Shown here in pieces: positions 13,661-38,456 of a DNA stretch of 64,000 nucleotides. Within the stretch, counting starts at the first letter, position 1, and each line of letters begins with the position of its first letter. The position numbers and the translations under genes are program-made. Below the pieces are notes generated by a model, which worked only from the letters and a program-made list of their open reading frames with translations, had not been told where the DNA came from and ran no database searches. Origin of the DNA: Pterobdella sp. o SKG-2022 (Eukaryota > Annelida > Clitellata > Hirudinida > Piscicolidae); contig OZ038324.1 of NCBI GenBank assembly GCA_964035795.1, forward strand, positions 5,071,461 to 5,135,460, written 5' to 3'.

Positions 13661-14678
13661 TTTGAAATTTTAAAACTTAATCAAAATATTGTGCAAAATA
13701 CTGACATGACGTGCAATATTGAAGTGACTTTTTGCCTCTGTGCACGGTTTTAAAGGCGAGATACTGAAAAATAGAGGGTTCGTGGAAATGGTCAGATGAA
13801 GAAGGTATATGGAGATGTTGAGAGAGGGTGGAAAGGCATGAAGGAATGAGATGGAGCTGGTGTATTATGGAGTTATATGGCCTCATTGAACAAATATAGA
13901 ATGTGATGATGACTGTTTTGTCGTTACATGCGGTTTTATGACAGAGTTGCGCTTACTCCATATTTTATATGAACTTTAAATTTTTATGAATTTAATAATA
14001 GCCTAAATCGACAACGTCTTCTCAACTTGCTGTGTTATTGAAAGCTCTGAAGTTTTATAAATTTCCAACTCTCCCACGGGCGTCATTCTGTCGCGGATAT
14101 AAACCTTTCTCAGGTGTTTAATGGCGCATTTTTTTGGAAATAAATCTCACTTTTTACAATGAATAAAAAACCTTAGATTTAAAGGAAATTTGGCCGTATA
14201 TTTTGTTGTCTGCTTTTAGTTTTTTTAAACAAACAAAACTTCAACTCGTACATCAGATAAGTATGCAACTTTCAGGACACTTATTTAAAAAAAACTTCAG
14301 ATTTTATTTAAACTGAAACTTGTCTGTAGAATTTAATTTTTAATAAACTAATCGAACAATTTGAATAAATAAACAAAAGCTTATTGGCCAGCATACGAGT
14401 ATGTTACAAATGTTAGTATCGATGCTTGTATGTATGTACAGGTTCAATAACAGTTCTCCAAAAGTGGTAAAATCTTATAAATTACTAGGGCGCCAACAAC
14501 ACATAATGATATGAACAAACACAAATATATACAAAACGAATTCTGACGTATCATTTCACAAATAAACTTCAACGAACATTAATCGGCCTAGATGCTTGTG
14601 AAACAAAACAAACACAAAAAATGAGATGCACGCACACACACAAACATACAAAAACACGCACGCACACACACACACGTG

Positions 14679-17527
14679 TCATTGGCCACTAATGACATCA
14701 GGATCATTTTGATTATTGGCCTTCTTGATGCGGTCAACGTGGGCATTGATCTTGAGGGCAGGCCCCAATTTGAAGTTCATACCCGCCACGATGTCCTGTC
14801 TCAACAACAGCAACAACGCCTTGCCATCGATCTCCTGACATACAAGTGGTATAAGATGAAGGTGGTGGTGATATAAGGATGCATAATAATGAGACGATAT
14901 AATAAATCGTTCTACAATGGTGAATCCTGAAGGTACAACTTAAAAAGCATTCATTCCGAGTACACCATGATTAAACATCTTGAAAAGCCTAAATTACAAA
15001 GTTTAGTTATAAAAAGCTCTGAAAATGACCGATTAAACGCCCCATACCACCTCCTTAACGAAAGTGTCTGCCTGCTCGGAGTACCCAGCCTTGACAAAGT
15101 ATTCATGCACCTGCTGCACCGACCAATCAGAGGCTCCTCCTACATCAGCGTCTGTTGTGAAGAGCACTCGAGGTAGAGCTGTGTGGCCACCTGTTGAGCC
15201 TCTGTAGTGGTGTGTTTAGTGGGTCTGTGATGTGTTTGGTAGGTCTGTGATGCGTTGGGAGGGTCTGTATTGTGTTGGAGCAGTTAAAATATTTTTACTT
15301 ATTATTGTTCATCGTATTTATAGTCCCGTTCCGTTTTTATGGAGTAATGTTTAAATGATTCTTGTTATTCCTTATAATTACGAAAAATGCCAATGTTAGT
15401 CTGCATAGGTCATTGGTATAAGTATCTGAAATTACCAAGTTAGATCCGGCGTTGGGTCATCAATAAGCCCCTGCTCACAATGTCTAACCCCATGAAATAT
15501 AAACATATAAACGATAAACAAAGAAAAAACATACCGTTAAAACTGATGAATAATAACTCCAAAAAACTAACAGCTCATTGGATTGGCCATCATCTTCCTC
15601 ATTCAGTTTCTTGCCCTCGAGAGCTGTTTGTGTTGGTGTGTTGTCGGCATGTGTTGTAATGTTATGGGTGGATACATTGTTGTGATTTGTAGTGGCAACA
15701 TTGTTGGCGTGTGTTGCGGTGTTGTTGTTGTTGGGGACGATGATACTGATGTTCCTCTTTATTATGCTTCCCTTCTTCCCCTTGCATGAGCTACATATCC
15801 AATCTTCTGTAATCATAATCATGTTGATAAGAACCATAATCATAATAACAATAATAATAATAATTAATATAGCATTTTTAATCCAGTTTTTTTCCAACTA
15901 CGCTTAATGAAAATAATAATAAATATAAATGTCAATAAACAGCAAGGCTTGATGAACGTTTGCCCAACTAATGAACATGATTATGAACAATCAAGCTACA
16001 ATGAAAGCAAACAAAGCTGATACCGTTATCGAAGCTGTGGTTGATGGGTGGTTGGTGGCACTGCATATGGTAGCCTCTATCACAGGAATCACATATCAGC
16101 ATCTTTTCCTGCACAGTGTAACGTATAGGTGTCTAGGAATGTGAAAACTTTTACTAAAAACCGAGAAAAGTGTTATATACATTTTCAAGCAGAAAACAAA
16201 ACTAATCTAAAAATTGCAAACGAAATAAATTGAATTAGCGATGGTTCCAACATTACGAGTTCGCTTTCAGGAATTTTTATAACTTTATATCAATACTTGC
16301 TCGTGTATAACGTAGGGTTATATTCGTTACCATCATATTATATACTTAAAAAAGTCGAATTCAATCTCAATATTTCTCAACTTCAATAGAGAATTATTAT
16401 GAAAATAAAAATAATAACATTAACAATATAAATGTAAATTAATATACATTTATAGCTTCGAAACTTCAAATAATTAATAAAAAAACGCTCAAATAAATAT
16501 GAACCTCTTCGGAACCACGACAGACAACGCAAGTTTTGCAGTTGGCGCACTCCCAAGCTTGGGATAAGGCCTTCAACGATAACTCCCTTGAATACCCCAA
16601 GCATGAGGGGTGGTCTGTGGTGATGTAGTGGGTGATGATGGTGGTTTGTTGAATTGTGGTAGTGATGATGATAGTGTAATATAATGGTGGTGGTTTAATT
16701 ATGATGGTAGTGCAGTTTAGTTGTGGTGACTGTGGTAGTGGGAAATTCGTGTTATGGTAAAGATTTTGTAGTGGTGTAGTGGTAGCAGTAGTAGTGTATA
16801 GGTGGTGATAATTGGTGGACGTATATTGTTAACGATGTTGTGGCAGTGATGATGATGAAAGTCCTAATGGTGAAAAAAAATGAATCTAATAATGTTGATT
16901 ATAAATGATAATGGCAGTGAGAGATCCTATGAAAATGAAATAGTGATAAATAAATTCTCGTCAACAAACCAAATGGCCATGCAAAAATAATATATACATC
17001 ATGTGATATTACAATAAATTACTATAACAATAATGAAGTAATAACAATGATATTAACAATACTAATTTAATAAGATGATAAATAACAGTCATTATAACGA
17101 CTACACTAATCAATATATTGATAATTAAATTAAAAATAATAATATTAGTAATGATAACAACAACATGAACTAACAACAGATATGGCAAAACTTGCAAGTA
17201 AGCAGCTGTTCATTTTGATCAGTACCTGAGCATGACTCACATTTCTTGCTGGTTTTGTCTATAGAATCAGACAAGTTGTAAATGTTGTCTGTTTTGTTAG
17301 TAGATTTGGAGTTTTTGTCTGATGTGATGATCAATTTGACATCATCTTTGTTTTCTAGTTTGAATTTTTTGATGAGTGTTACTGTGTTAATACCCTTGCT
17401 TGACTCAGCACCCAGCTTTCTCTGGTGAAGTGACATTGGTACATTTTGATTATAACATACAAATTGAAGATTTTATTAAAAAAGATAGATTTTTATTTTA
17501 TGTAAATCTTTAAAGCTGTTTTAATTT

Positions 17528-17571
<44 letters not shown>

Positions 17572-18365
17572 ATTTTACTATACAATGTCAAATTTTGTGT
17601 TAGAATTATTATTTTAGCTGTTGTAAATCAGCTAAATAAATATTATGAAAAACTAGTTTGGAAAATATTTAATTAAGCAAATTCATAACTATGACCAGAA
17701 CATAGTATGAATCATTTTAAGGATAAAAACCCTACTTTTTTTTTATCACTTGGATCAATTTTCTTGTTTTCCACATCCCTTCTCACAACCACCACCACTG
17801 GCACACACTCTCCTTCCTGCTTGCCATTGCTTAATTTTGTTTCAACTTTTGGAGATACAGAAAACAACTGATCCTTATCTTCACTTGTGTTTGTAAAGGT
17901 ATCTCCCATTAAATTTTCTTCTTTCTTTATTGTTTGACCAAGGTCTTTCTCAAGTAATTCTTCATCTTCTTCATCATCATCTTCATTGCCATTGTTTGGT
18001 GATGGATTATCATTGTTATGAAGCCTTAAGCAATATTTCCCATTGTACATAACTAACTTGCCATTTTTCACTTCTTCATCTAAAGAACTTTGTATCGTAT
18101 CCAAACCTTCTTCACCCCATTTTCTTTTCCAGAATTCTTCAATTTGTTCTAAATCTAGGCCTCTTCCAATGTTGCTCTTTTTGAATCTCTGAAATACATT
18201 TTATTATTGAAAAAATTCAGGTATAGGATAACTTAAAGCTACTTTTGGAGGTCTTCCCCTGGGTTTAGAAGATTTACTCAAAAACTTTTGAAGACTCCTC
18301 ACGGCCTTCAAAACTCGTTTGCCGTTTAAACGCTTATTCTTTTTGATATCTTCTTCTCCATTCAT
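14679..18365 (-). CDS. SAMD1/KAT6-like chromatin protein: winged helix, AT-hook, tandem PHD, SAM
   Basis: Eight exons join in phase: 18365-18243, 18188-17736, 17421-17175, 16614-16505, 16108-16024, 15806-15572, 15201-15051 and 14834-14679, giving about 519 residues. Residues 1-100 hold [13 protein letters not shown], the AT-hook-like KPRGRPPK, then [15 protein letters not shown] and [20 protein letters not shown], which together resemble the SAMD1/KAT6 winged helix. An acidic linker follows. The tandem PHD fingers run [25 protein letters not shown], then [15 protein letters not shown] and [11 protein letters not shown], the interlocked form seen in KAT6, DPF and PHF10 proteins. The C-terminus is a SAM domain ([40 protein letters not shown]). 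Known roles in these families are CpG-DNA binding (winged helix), acylated histone H3 reading (double PHD) and oligomerisation (SAM). There is no MYST acetyltransferase domain. The start is the only ATG in frame before the AT-hook. Confidence 0.87.
16600..16870. repeat. GTGGT/GATGAT-rich imperfect repeat
   Basis: Low-complexity TGGTGGT and GATGATG units fill part of the intron upstream of the PHD exon at 16505-16614. The exon's own end lies at its edge. Confidence 0.55.
17530..17568. repeat. (AT)n microsatellite
   Basis: About 19 AT units lie in the intron between exons 2 and 3 of the SAMD1-like gene. Confidence 0.9.
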
Positions 18366-18930
18366 CGTTTCAGATTTAAAATAAATACTAATTTTTGAAT
18401 AAATTTAAAATTGAATAAATGTAAGTTTAAAATTCAAGCTCTGACTTCAAGATTTTTTAACTTTTTTGTTGACTGGGGACATAATATATAAAAAAAATTT
18501 AACATTAAATTTTTTTTGGAACTCTATAATCGAAGAAAAAAGAAAGATTTGAAAAAGGCACTTTTATTTATTTAACATAACACAAATTAAGAATTTCCAA
18601 TAGAAAAATCGATAGGTAACAAAATAATCGAATTAAAAAAAAGGAATATAAAATAAACTGGAGTTGCTAAAAGTTTATGAATGACTAAAATTTATTTTTT
18701 AAAAAAAAAGTAACTTAAGCTCGGAAAGCTGATATTTATGTGACAAAATTATTATTTAAAAAAAAAAGGTCTAAATAAAAAATTAAAAACATTTCTAAAA
18801 TTTACACACTAGGTTAATTTTTAAACGAGTTTTAAATAATCGAATTTTGATTTTTAGGGCATACAATGAAATAACTTTAATAAAATTTCCAATAATTTTC
18901 AATCAACTAAAATTATTTTTTCATTTCAAA
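18366..18930. promoter_or_regulatory. Divergent promoter region between the SAMD1-like gene and TADA2A
   Basis: The two start codons face away from each other across 565 bp of very AT-rich DNA, which must contain both 5' UTRs and promoters. No clear TATA, initiator or factor site was picked out; the role is inferred from gene order. Confidence 0.55.
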
Positions 18931-30238
<11,308 letters not shown>

Positions 30239-30583
30239 AATTTTCAATCATCTCATTAACATTTTTTCATATCAATAATGTATATTAAATTTTTAAAATT
30301 CGAATTGAATAAAATTTTTTGTAACGAGTTTTATCAAAAAAGCTAATAAAATTCTACAAAAATTTAAAGAAATTCATTTACTTTTGATGAAAAAACTGTT
30401 CAAAAAATTAATTCGTCAGTAATTTTGAGATTATTAAGATATATCTACTATGTTAAAAGTTGAGCGCCTCTAATGTGTACCCATAAACAGATGCGTTAAA
30501 AAAATTATAATTGTAAAGTTCTAGGTCATTTAAAGTCTTTAAAACAATATTATTTGTCTGAAAGCTCAGTTTATGTAAGAAAA

Positions 30584-32256
30584 ATGTCTTTATCATTCCG
30601 AACTCCCATAATAGTTGTTGTTACTCTGTCCCTCTTGGCTTTCATCATCCTCAGTACGTCATTTTTTAAATATTTTTCAATATATTTTCATGATAACTCA
30701 AAAGTTATAACAAGAATTTTTATTGATTCCATGATTTGGCGATTTAGTTAATATTTACGTCGGTCAAATGACTTTGTATTCATCAACCAAACTCGTTCAA
30801 ATGTTAAATTATTTGTTATAAAAATCCTATTTAGGTTTCTATTTTACACTCACAAATCAAGGCTATCGTTACATCATTAGTGGGTAAGAACTTTCAAAGA
30901 AATCTGAAAATAGTATCATTTAGTATAATTTAAAATTTTAAAATCAGAATTCTGAGTGATACTTCTCCATACATGTGGGCAAATCTTGGGATTGGACTGA
31001 GCATTTCTCTAAGTGTGGTCGGGGCTGCCTGGTTAGTTCTGCATCATATATTCTATCATGATATTACTAATTTTCAGGTCCATGAAATGATATATTTTGT
31101 AAGTTGTAATTGATTAAAAACAGCACTAGTTTATTTTTTTCAAAAGGTATTAAAATGCTCATAAGTTTCACTTTAGTAATTTAAGTTTCAATAATAAACC
31201 TCAGACATTTTTTCAAATCCACAGGGGAATTCTGACCACAGGTTCAAGCATCTTAGGTGGAGGTGTGAAGGCACCTCGCATTCGCACCAAAAACCTTGTC
31301 AGCATCATTTTCTGCGAGGCTGTTGCCATCTATGGTATCATCCTAGCCATTGTCATCAGCAACTATCAAAGGGTATTTGTTATAATACATAATCAATTTT
31401 GAAAAATTTTTTATTTCTATTAAGCAAGGATATATGTAATTGAATGGACTTTCCAATTTGAAACCTGAAAAAAAAATTTGTTTTTTTCTCTGTCAATTCA
31501 AACTTCAAAACTGGCAATTTTCCTTAATTAACATAGTAATATGATCATTTAAATAGTAACAAAATTGTGCAGCCCTTCAATGAAGCTCTGTGGCAAGACC
31601 AACCCCTGGTGGACCAACAAAGACTTGCATACCAAAACCATTATGCTGGTTGAGTCTTTCAACTGTTTTTAAATAATCTTCAAATAATGCTTTTGAATTT
31701 TTCAGAGATTTTTTTATTTTTTAACAGCTGATAATTTTTCAAAATTAAATACTACCTTATTAAACTACTTATATACAAGAAGGTTTTAAAAATTAACGTA
31801 GATTTCAAAATCTTATGTATTACTTATGTTCTATGTATTAACTGTTGAACTAATATTTATTCAAAAACTGCTTTTCTATTATTTACTTACCATATTAACT
31901 GTTAAACTAAATTTTTACCATTATCATTTGGTAAACAATTGGTAAATACGCAAATATCTAGCAAACTTGGGTATAGTAGAAAAAACCCAAGTTCAAATTT
32001 ATTTAATCCATCCATCACTAAACAACCAGGGTACGCCATGTTTGGAGCAGGTTTGACAGTAGGTCTATCGAACCTCTTCTGTGGAGTGTGTGTGGGCATT
32101 GTGGGATCTGGAGCAGCTCTGGCTGATGCTCAAAATGCTTCTCTCTTTGTCAAGATCCTTGTAGTGGAGATCTTTGGCAGTGCCATTGGTCTTTTTGGAG
32201 TTATTGTGTCTATCCTGCAAATTCAAAAAATAAAGATGGGAGATAAAGTGTATTAG
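30584..32256 (+). CDS. ATP6V0B: V-type proton ATPase 21 kDa proteolipid subunit c''
   Basis: Six exons join in phase: 30584-30653, 30835-30883, 30948-31031, 31225-31372, 31573-31648 and 32030-32256, giving 217 residues (human about 205). The subunit belongs to the membrane V0 ring that carries protons into acidic organelles. Five hydrophobic helices are visible, with family signatures [79 protein letters not shown] and [19 protein letters not shown]. The proton-carrying glutamate of the c'' helix is present in [11 protein letters not shown], and a second glutamate occurs in VVEIFG. The ATG at 30584 gives the usual short N-terminal helix. AATAAA occurs at 32376. Confidence 0.96.
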
Positions 32257-33556
32257 AATTTAAGAATTAGTGACTCATCACTTGCTTGACTTTTCCATCA
32301 TGCTCATTACCAATGGTCGTTTCTTATAATCTTTATAACCAGTTATGGCTACTTTGTGAAATATTTACGGTTACTAATAAAACAACAATAGTTTCATTTT
32401 AGTAAATCCTCTCAATCTAATGTGTTATTACAATTCAAATAGAACAACCATTTAGAAGTGGTTGCAGTTTATAGTTATTTATTTTGATAGTTTTCATTTG
32501 AATCTTCCACATTTGTAACATGATGATATTGTTGTTGTGTTTCATCTACTAATAAATACTATATGGGTTAGAGATATTTTTCACAGTGATATCTTGCTTT
32601 TTAAGCTTTTTTTAAAAAACAATTCACGAAATGTTATATGAAACATTTCCCCGAATATCTCTTAAAGGAAGCCAGATAAGTTTTTTTTATTAAAAACTCT
32701 GTTAACGGTTATTTCTAATTTTTGTTTAAAAAAATTATTGTGGCAATTTTGAGTCAGTGTAAATCTCTTGGAACAGCACTTCTATGGCAAATTTTCTTTT
32801 TCCGACATGAGCGCGGGTATATTTTTTAATCTTAGGCTTGAGAAACCATAATATGATGGCATCTTTGTTCTTTCAAAAAAAAAAAAAAACAAAATAGCCA
32901 TCACATTTCATAAAAGTATGAAAAGACAGCGATAGAGTGAAAGAAAAAACATGCAAATCGATATATTATAAACGATCCAATCACTCACTTTGGTTACTAT
33001 GCATGTTACCTAATAGACACGCTTGTTTGTCGATAGTTCTGCTCACTTAGCGCGAGACGATAATTACTTAAACAATAGATTCTGAGCAAAAAAAACTTCA
33101 TATAATCGTTTTTATTCAAAAATTCATCACGTGTGAACGTCAACAAAAAAGTATTCATAGCAACTTAAAATGAAATTTCACGAATTAATTTTATGGCAAA
33201 AATATTTGAATTAACTAGATGTCTAACAGTTTCCAAAACTTAGTTACAAAAGTATTTACATTTTCGAAAGTTGCAAAAGGTTGACTTAAACACAAAAATA
33301 TTCTGGACATATAAAATAATTCATGCCATCTCATATGAAGCGCTGTGATCAAGCGCTAGAAAGGTGCATTCACTCACAGCAACCCACTCGTGCGATGTGT
33401 CGAAACCAATGAGTTTTACAAAATTAAATAGTCTATACAAGAAGTAGTAAAAAAAATGAGTCAAAATAATATTAATGCTGATCACGGTTCGTAGTCTTGG
33501 TAAACTATTTCACATCTCTAGTTATGATTTAAAAATAATTTACCGCCCAAGTTTCA
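32257..33556. other. Intergenic region between convergent genes
   Basis: AT-rich DNA between the ends of the V-ATPase gene and the DIPP gene. Apart from the polyadenylation signal near 32376 nothing was recognised. Confidence 0.5.
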
Positions 33557-36500
33557 TCACGTTTTTTCAACCACCGCCTCAGTGCCAGTGAGCTCGGGGT
33601 TGTATGGAGTTTCGTCCTCATTGATTATATATGGCATGGCAATATTTTTCGAAGATTCCAGAACATTATCGTTCATTTTAGCTCTCATTTTCTTGGTATT
33701 TATTAGAGAACTAAGTTTTGCAACACTGTTATCATCAGCATCGTCATCTTTCAAACCATTCCTATTGCAACTATTTCCGTTATTGACTATTTCATTTTGA
33801 GGTACTAATTTCATTAAGCCACACTCTTTTTTATAACACCCGTCAACATTATCACCACACTTCTTGAAATCAGTGGCACAAGAAGGAACACAGTTAGAAG
33901 CACCGTTGCAATCTCCCTTGCCACTGCACACCTCACAGCTGTTACCACTGTTAACATGGGTGTCTGGGTTGTTGTATGGAAGGGTGTCAAGGTACAAGCG
34001 ATGAGAGGGTCTGTGTTGATCCAGGTGTAATCGAGCTTCTTCCATTGTGAACCAACGTCTTTTGCGACCTTAGGAATATCAAATTTAATTAATTAATCAA
34101 CTAAGCGTCAACTGGGCACAGAATTCAGCTATGTGCCCATATATTTCGTTCCTTTCTGCTGAGCTTCGAGTTAGTGTCGATGTTGTGTGCTATTTATGTT
34201 TTTTAGATACTTTTTATATTTGATTTATGCATAAAAATTGAACAAAAATTCTTGCGCCTGCATGCATCATTGAAAAAGTTATAAAATAAACTTGGAAACT
34301 TGTGTGCCTGAAAATAGACCAAATATCTACTAGAATAAACTACTGTGATGAAAACAATAACTATTATCTTCAATAAAATTCTCTGCTCACAAACGAGAAT
34401 TTTGTACGAAGCCATGATAAATCGCTTGGCGTTGTGATAAAAATAACTTAGCGTTACAAAGTTAATTAGCTGTCATTTTTCTAATTAAGAAGCTATAAAA
34501 GCTGGACAACAATAATGCAGGGAGCAAGAGAAGATCTGAACATATTGAAACGAGAGATTCCTGCAGAGGTAGAATGCGATCAATGAACAGGCACACGATT
34601 CAATATATCGATCCTACATAATGAACATGCTGAAACTTCATAAAACATCCCTAAATGAGATTTGCTTTTAAAATATATATGATGGAGTGTTGGAGTGATG
34701 GGTTGGAAACTGGTTCAAGAAGTGCAAAAAGCGAATAAAAATAGATGAACTCGTTGTCGAAATATGACGCATGAAAACAAGCATCTGATAAAGTTGCTAT
34801 TCTATTTAAGCGGCTCAAGGTCCAGCTATTATTAAAATATAACAAGAGATTTGAAAAAAAAATGTTTCCGAAGAAAGAGATCCAAAATGAAACTTAATGA
34901 TCTTATTTTATGCCTTTTCAAGCATTAATCTTTTATTAAATAATTTTTAAATTTTATCATGGCAGGTACAAGATATAGATGCTTAGAGGTATTTTAAACT
35001 AAAAAATGGATGCGAGTTCAATATGCATATACTACTCTTTAACAAAAAAAACAGACGTCTTTAAGGATTATAACGGAAAAAACTTAAAAATAGCGAACAA
35101 AAATAACAGATATTCTGGAAACGTATCGAAAACACATTGTGTTATTAAGAACATCTTTTAAAATGAAGGAACTAAGCAATTACGAATGAAAACGCAGAGA
35201 TATAAACTATAAGTGTACGATAAAACCACGAAGGTGAATTATAATAAGTTAAGCAAAACATCACAATCAAAATGTGAAAACAACAAAGCACTATGAAAAA
35301 AGCCCCAAAAAGGCATAAAAAACCCTGCAAACATACTGTTTTATACAATGAAAAACTTCAATAATTGTTTAATATCGACAATTTTTCATTCATTCGTTAT
35401 AAATTTTCATTCAATCATCACAAAAAAAAAGCAACAAACTCCTCACCGATAGAGATGGCCTCTTGCCAATCATTCAGTTGCTCATTGACCACCATTAAAT
35501 AAACCATAGTACGGTGCCTGCACTCAATACTCTGTTTTGTGGTGGTGGTGCTTGATGGATGTGTAAGGGTGGTGGTTTGGGGTTTTAATAGCTTATGCTC
35601 ATAATGGTGATTGAGAGTGGCAATGTTGACCAGAATGGCTGTCAAGAATTGTATGAGGTAAATGTAAAAAGTATGGTGTTGAATTGTGGTGTGCTATGTT
35701 TATATTTTGGCAGTTTAGGGTGGTTTTATTATCGTTTTGGGTGTTGCCTAAGGTTTCAGAAGAGTAATTGAGCCATATAGCAATAAGTGAGGCAGTATAG
35801 TGGTGGAAGGTGGATCAAAAGTCAATGAAAGGAAACCAAAAAGATACTAGTTTTATTGATTTTTTTTAAATTATAAAAATATCTCATTATACAAAAAAAG
35901 AACTAGGTTTACTGAAAAACTATTGGTCTGAATGATTGATATTTCTAACAAGAATTATTTATGAATGCCGAAAATGTGTAATTTTTAACATTTATCCGTG
36001 AAAATACCTTTAAAATACATGTAGTTAGTTCCATATAAAGGTTGAAAATTAGAGCGCCTATTAGTTTTAAAAAAACTCTAAACTATTGATATCAATTCAT
36101 GTTAGAAACATTCAAATGAACTAAGAAATTTTCCAAAATACCACTTCTGCATAGTGGCATCGTGAATAAGTTTTGAGAAGCAATAAATAAACACATTGAG
36201 CCATGGTTGTTTTCTAAGCAATATTAACAATTAAATACTAACAGTTATAAAAAAGAATCTATAGTCTTTAGTGTTCATAATTATTGCAATTTCTTTATGT
36301 TTTTTATTATTTAGTTAATTTTATTTCTATTGTTTTTGCTATTATTAGTCATCTGTTGTTTTTTAGTTATTTATAATTAAGCTTGGTAGCACATCATTGC
36401 TTTAATCTATTATTTATCTATCGGTTGATTATAAGGAATTTTTATTCAGCTATTAAAACTGGTTGTATTTAATATTAAACTATCATCATCATCCTCATCA

Positions 36501-38456
36501 CCACCATCATTGTTCACCCTCAAATTAGTGTATGTTTTCTTGAAGGCTCGTACTTCAAATAAACTTTAATGTCATTGTTTTTGCCGTAACTTTTTACTTA
36601 GGAACAGACGGTTTGTATCAAAAAATTTTTTAATAACTTCTATAAATGACGCAAGATCAAGTTTAATTGGGTTGTACTACATATCAAATCGACGTCATTA
36701 ATTTATATAATTAATGTATTTAGTTTCTTATACAATTTTTAGATTAAAAAATATATACCCCCGTTATGAATTGGTGAATATAAATTTCAATAAAATTGAA
36801 TCTAATAAATGTTAAAATTTAAATTATGTAAGTATTATATAGTAAAATATATAAGTTAAGTGATAGTATTAAAAGTGAAATATATTAGTTAAGTGATAGT
36901 ATTAATAGGGAAATATATTGGCTAAGTGAAATCTATTAGTTAATTGATACTATTATATAGGGACAATTATTAGTTGATCTGCTGATATAGGTTACTGCTG
37001 GTTTAAAGCGGTATTATAATGATTTTGATACATAGTGACATATTTAATGGTAAGGTCTCAGTGAAGAAGTCAAAGGTGATAGGTTTCGTAATTTTGAACG
37101 ACCATTTAATAAAAATAAACTTTAGTTACTACGAAAATTTTTTTCTCAGACATAAATTCAAAAAATATTAAAGAATGAAATCTTATTATGAAAAAGAGAT
37201 CTTTTGACTTAGGAACCATTTGATAATTTTACACTTATAAAAAAAAGTCCATTAGTTTTTGAGTTTATGATTTTTTCAAAAGCCAAATTGTAAAATGGAT
37301 ATAATTTCATAACACTAGTAAATTTATTAAGGCTTTTCGTATCTTAATAAACTTACTAGTGTTCTGAAATTATATTCATTTTTGAGTTTAAAATGAGAAA
37401 ATTAAAGTGTAAATGTTGGAAACAAATGATAATAAAATAATTTAATAAAAGAATTTATTTAAAAAAAAAACACATAGAGAGAGCAGATATTTGTGAAAAT
37501 GATCAGATGTAGAAATGTTGAAAGCAATGCAAGTGATGCTTTAATTACACTCAGTAAAAGGCCATAAAATAGAATGAAATTCAAAGCATTTATCACCATC
37601 TGAATGTTGTTTCGAGTTATTTCAATGATTAAAAGCTAGCCCCACTTGATTTAAATAAAGCCAGATGAATATGTGAACAGGTATAAAAATGAAATTAATA
37701 TAAAAAATAAGATGACTCAAAATAGAAATAATTGTGAATCAGTTATACATAGATGAGTAACAAATCACCACAAAAACAACAGTGTACTCACCACAAGAAC
37801 CACTATTCATCCAAACTTCAACTATTCTAGTCTATAGGAAAGAGCATCTTTTATTTATCCTTCAAGTCCCATCTCAGCTCAAACCAACTATCTTAAATAT
37901 AAACATCACCAACTAGACTATAAGCATAAAAAACTTTTTATTTATATCCATTTCTAACCATGAAGTGTTTTTCAACACATCATCTATCATTTCGTCTCAA
38001 CTACTGACATACACACCAAAATTTCATTAACTACCTTATATTCACTAATATTCTCACTAAAAATACCATCCACCACATCCCCCACCTCAAAAAGGCCAAG
38101 GCATGCTGAAATGGTACCCTTCACTCCAGCTTCCTCGAGCACCTCCCTCACTGCAGCTTCCTGCATGTCCTCTGCAGGCTCTACACCCCCTCCAGGAACA
38201 ATCCACAATTCAGGATCATGGTTTGTTGAAACCAACAAAACCTTCATTGTATGAGTTTAAATTATTGCGGTCCGCTTTTGTATTTTTTTGAGATGTATAA
38301 TTATATTTGAAACGAATAAAGTGGTTTATCTGTAATTTTAAAGTTTAAAGAAACCTCTTTTTGACTTTGATCTTTAATACAAACACAAGCAGCTCTCCTA
38401 CGGTAGCCATCTTTATCGTAGGTCCTCACAGATTCAACCTTTTGCTTCGTTGACAT
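33557..38456 (-). CDS. NUDT3: Diphosphoinositol polyphosphate phosphohydrolase (DIPP, Nudix) with Cys-rich tail
   Basis: Four exons join in phase: 38456-38355, 38241-38086, 35531-35447 and 34068-33557, giving about 284 residues. DIPPs remove the beta phosphate from inositol pyrophosphates and also cleave diadenosine polyphosphates. Visible are the family N-terminus RTYDKDGYRRRAACVCI, the Nudix box at residues 52-74 with the pattern G-x5-E-x7-REV-x-EE-x-GV fully conserved (REVLEEAGV), then HRTMVYLMVV, LNDWQEAISIGRKRRWFTME and HRPSHRLYLDTL. The human enzyme has 172 residues and ends soon after that point. Here about 110 further residues follow, with a cluster of ten cysteines (SCEVCSGKGDCNGASNC to CYKKEC) and a hydrophilic end. 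The ATG at 38456 matches the family start. The tail continues the last exon without a break. Confidence 0.93.
37291..37383. repeat. 40-bp inverted repeat with 13-bp loop
   Basis: The arms 37291-37330 and 37344-37383 pair with about four mismatches (shared core AACACTAGTAA). It lies in the intron between DIPP exons 2 and 3 and resembles a small MITE or hairpin. The rest of this intron (35532-38085) holds nothing else recognisable. Confidence 0.85.
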
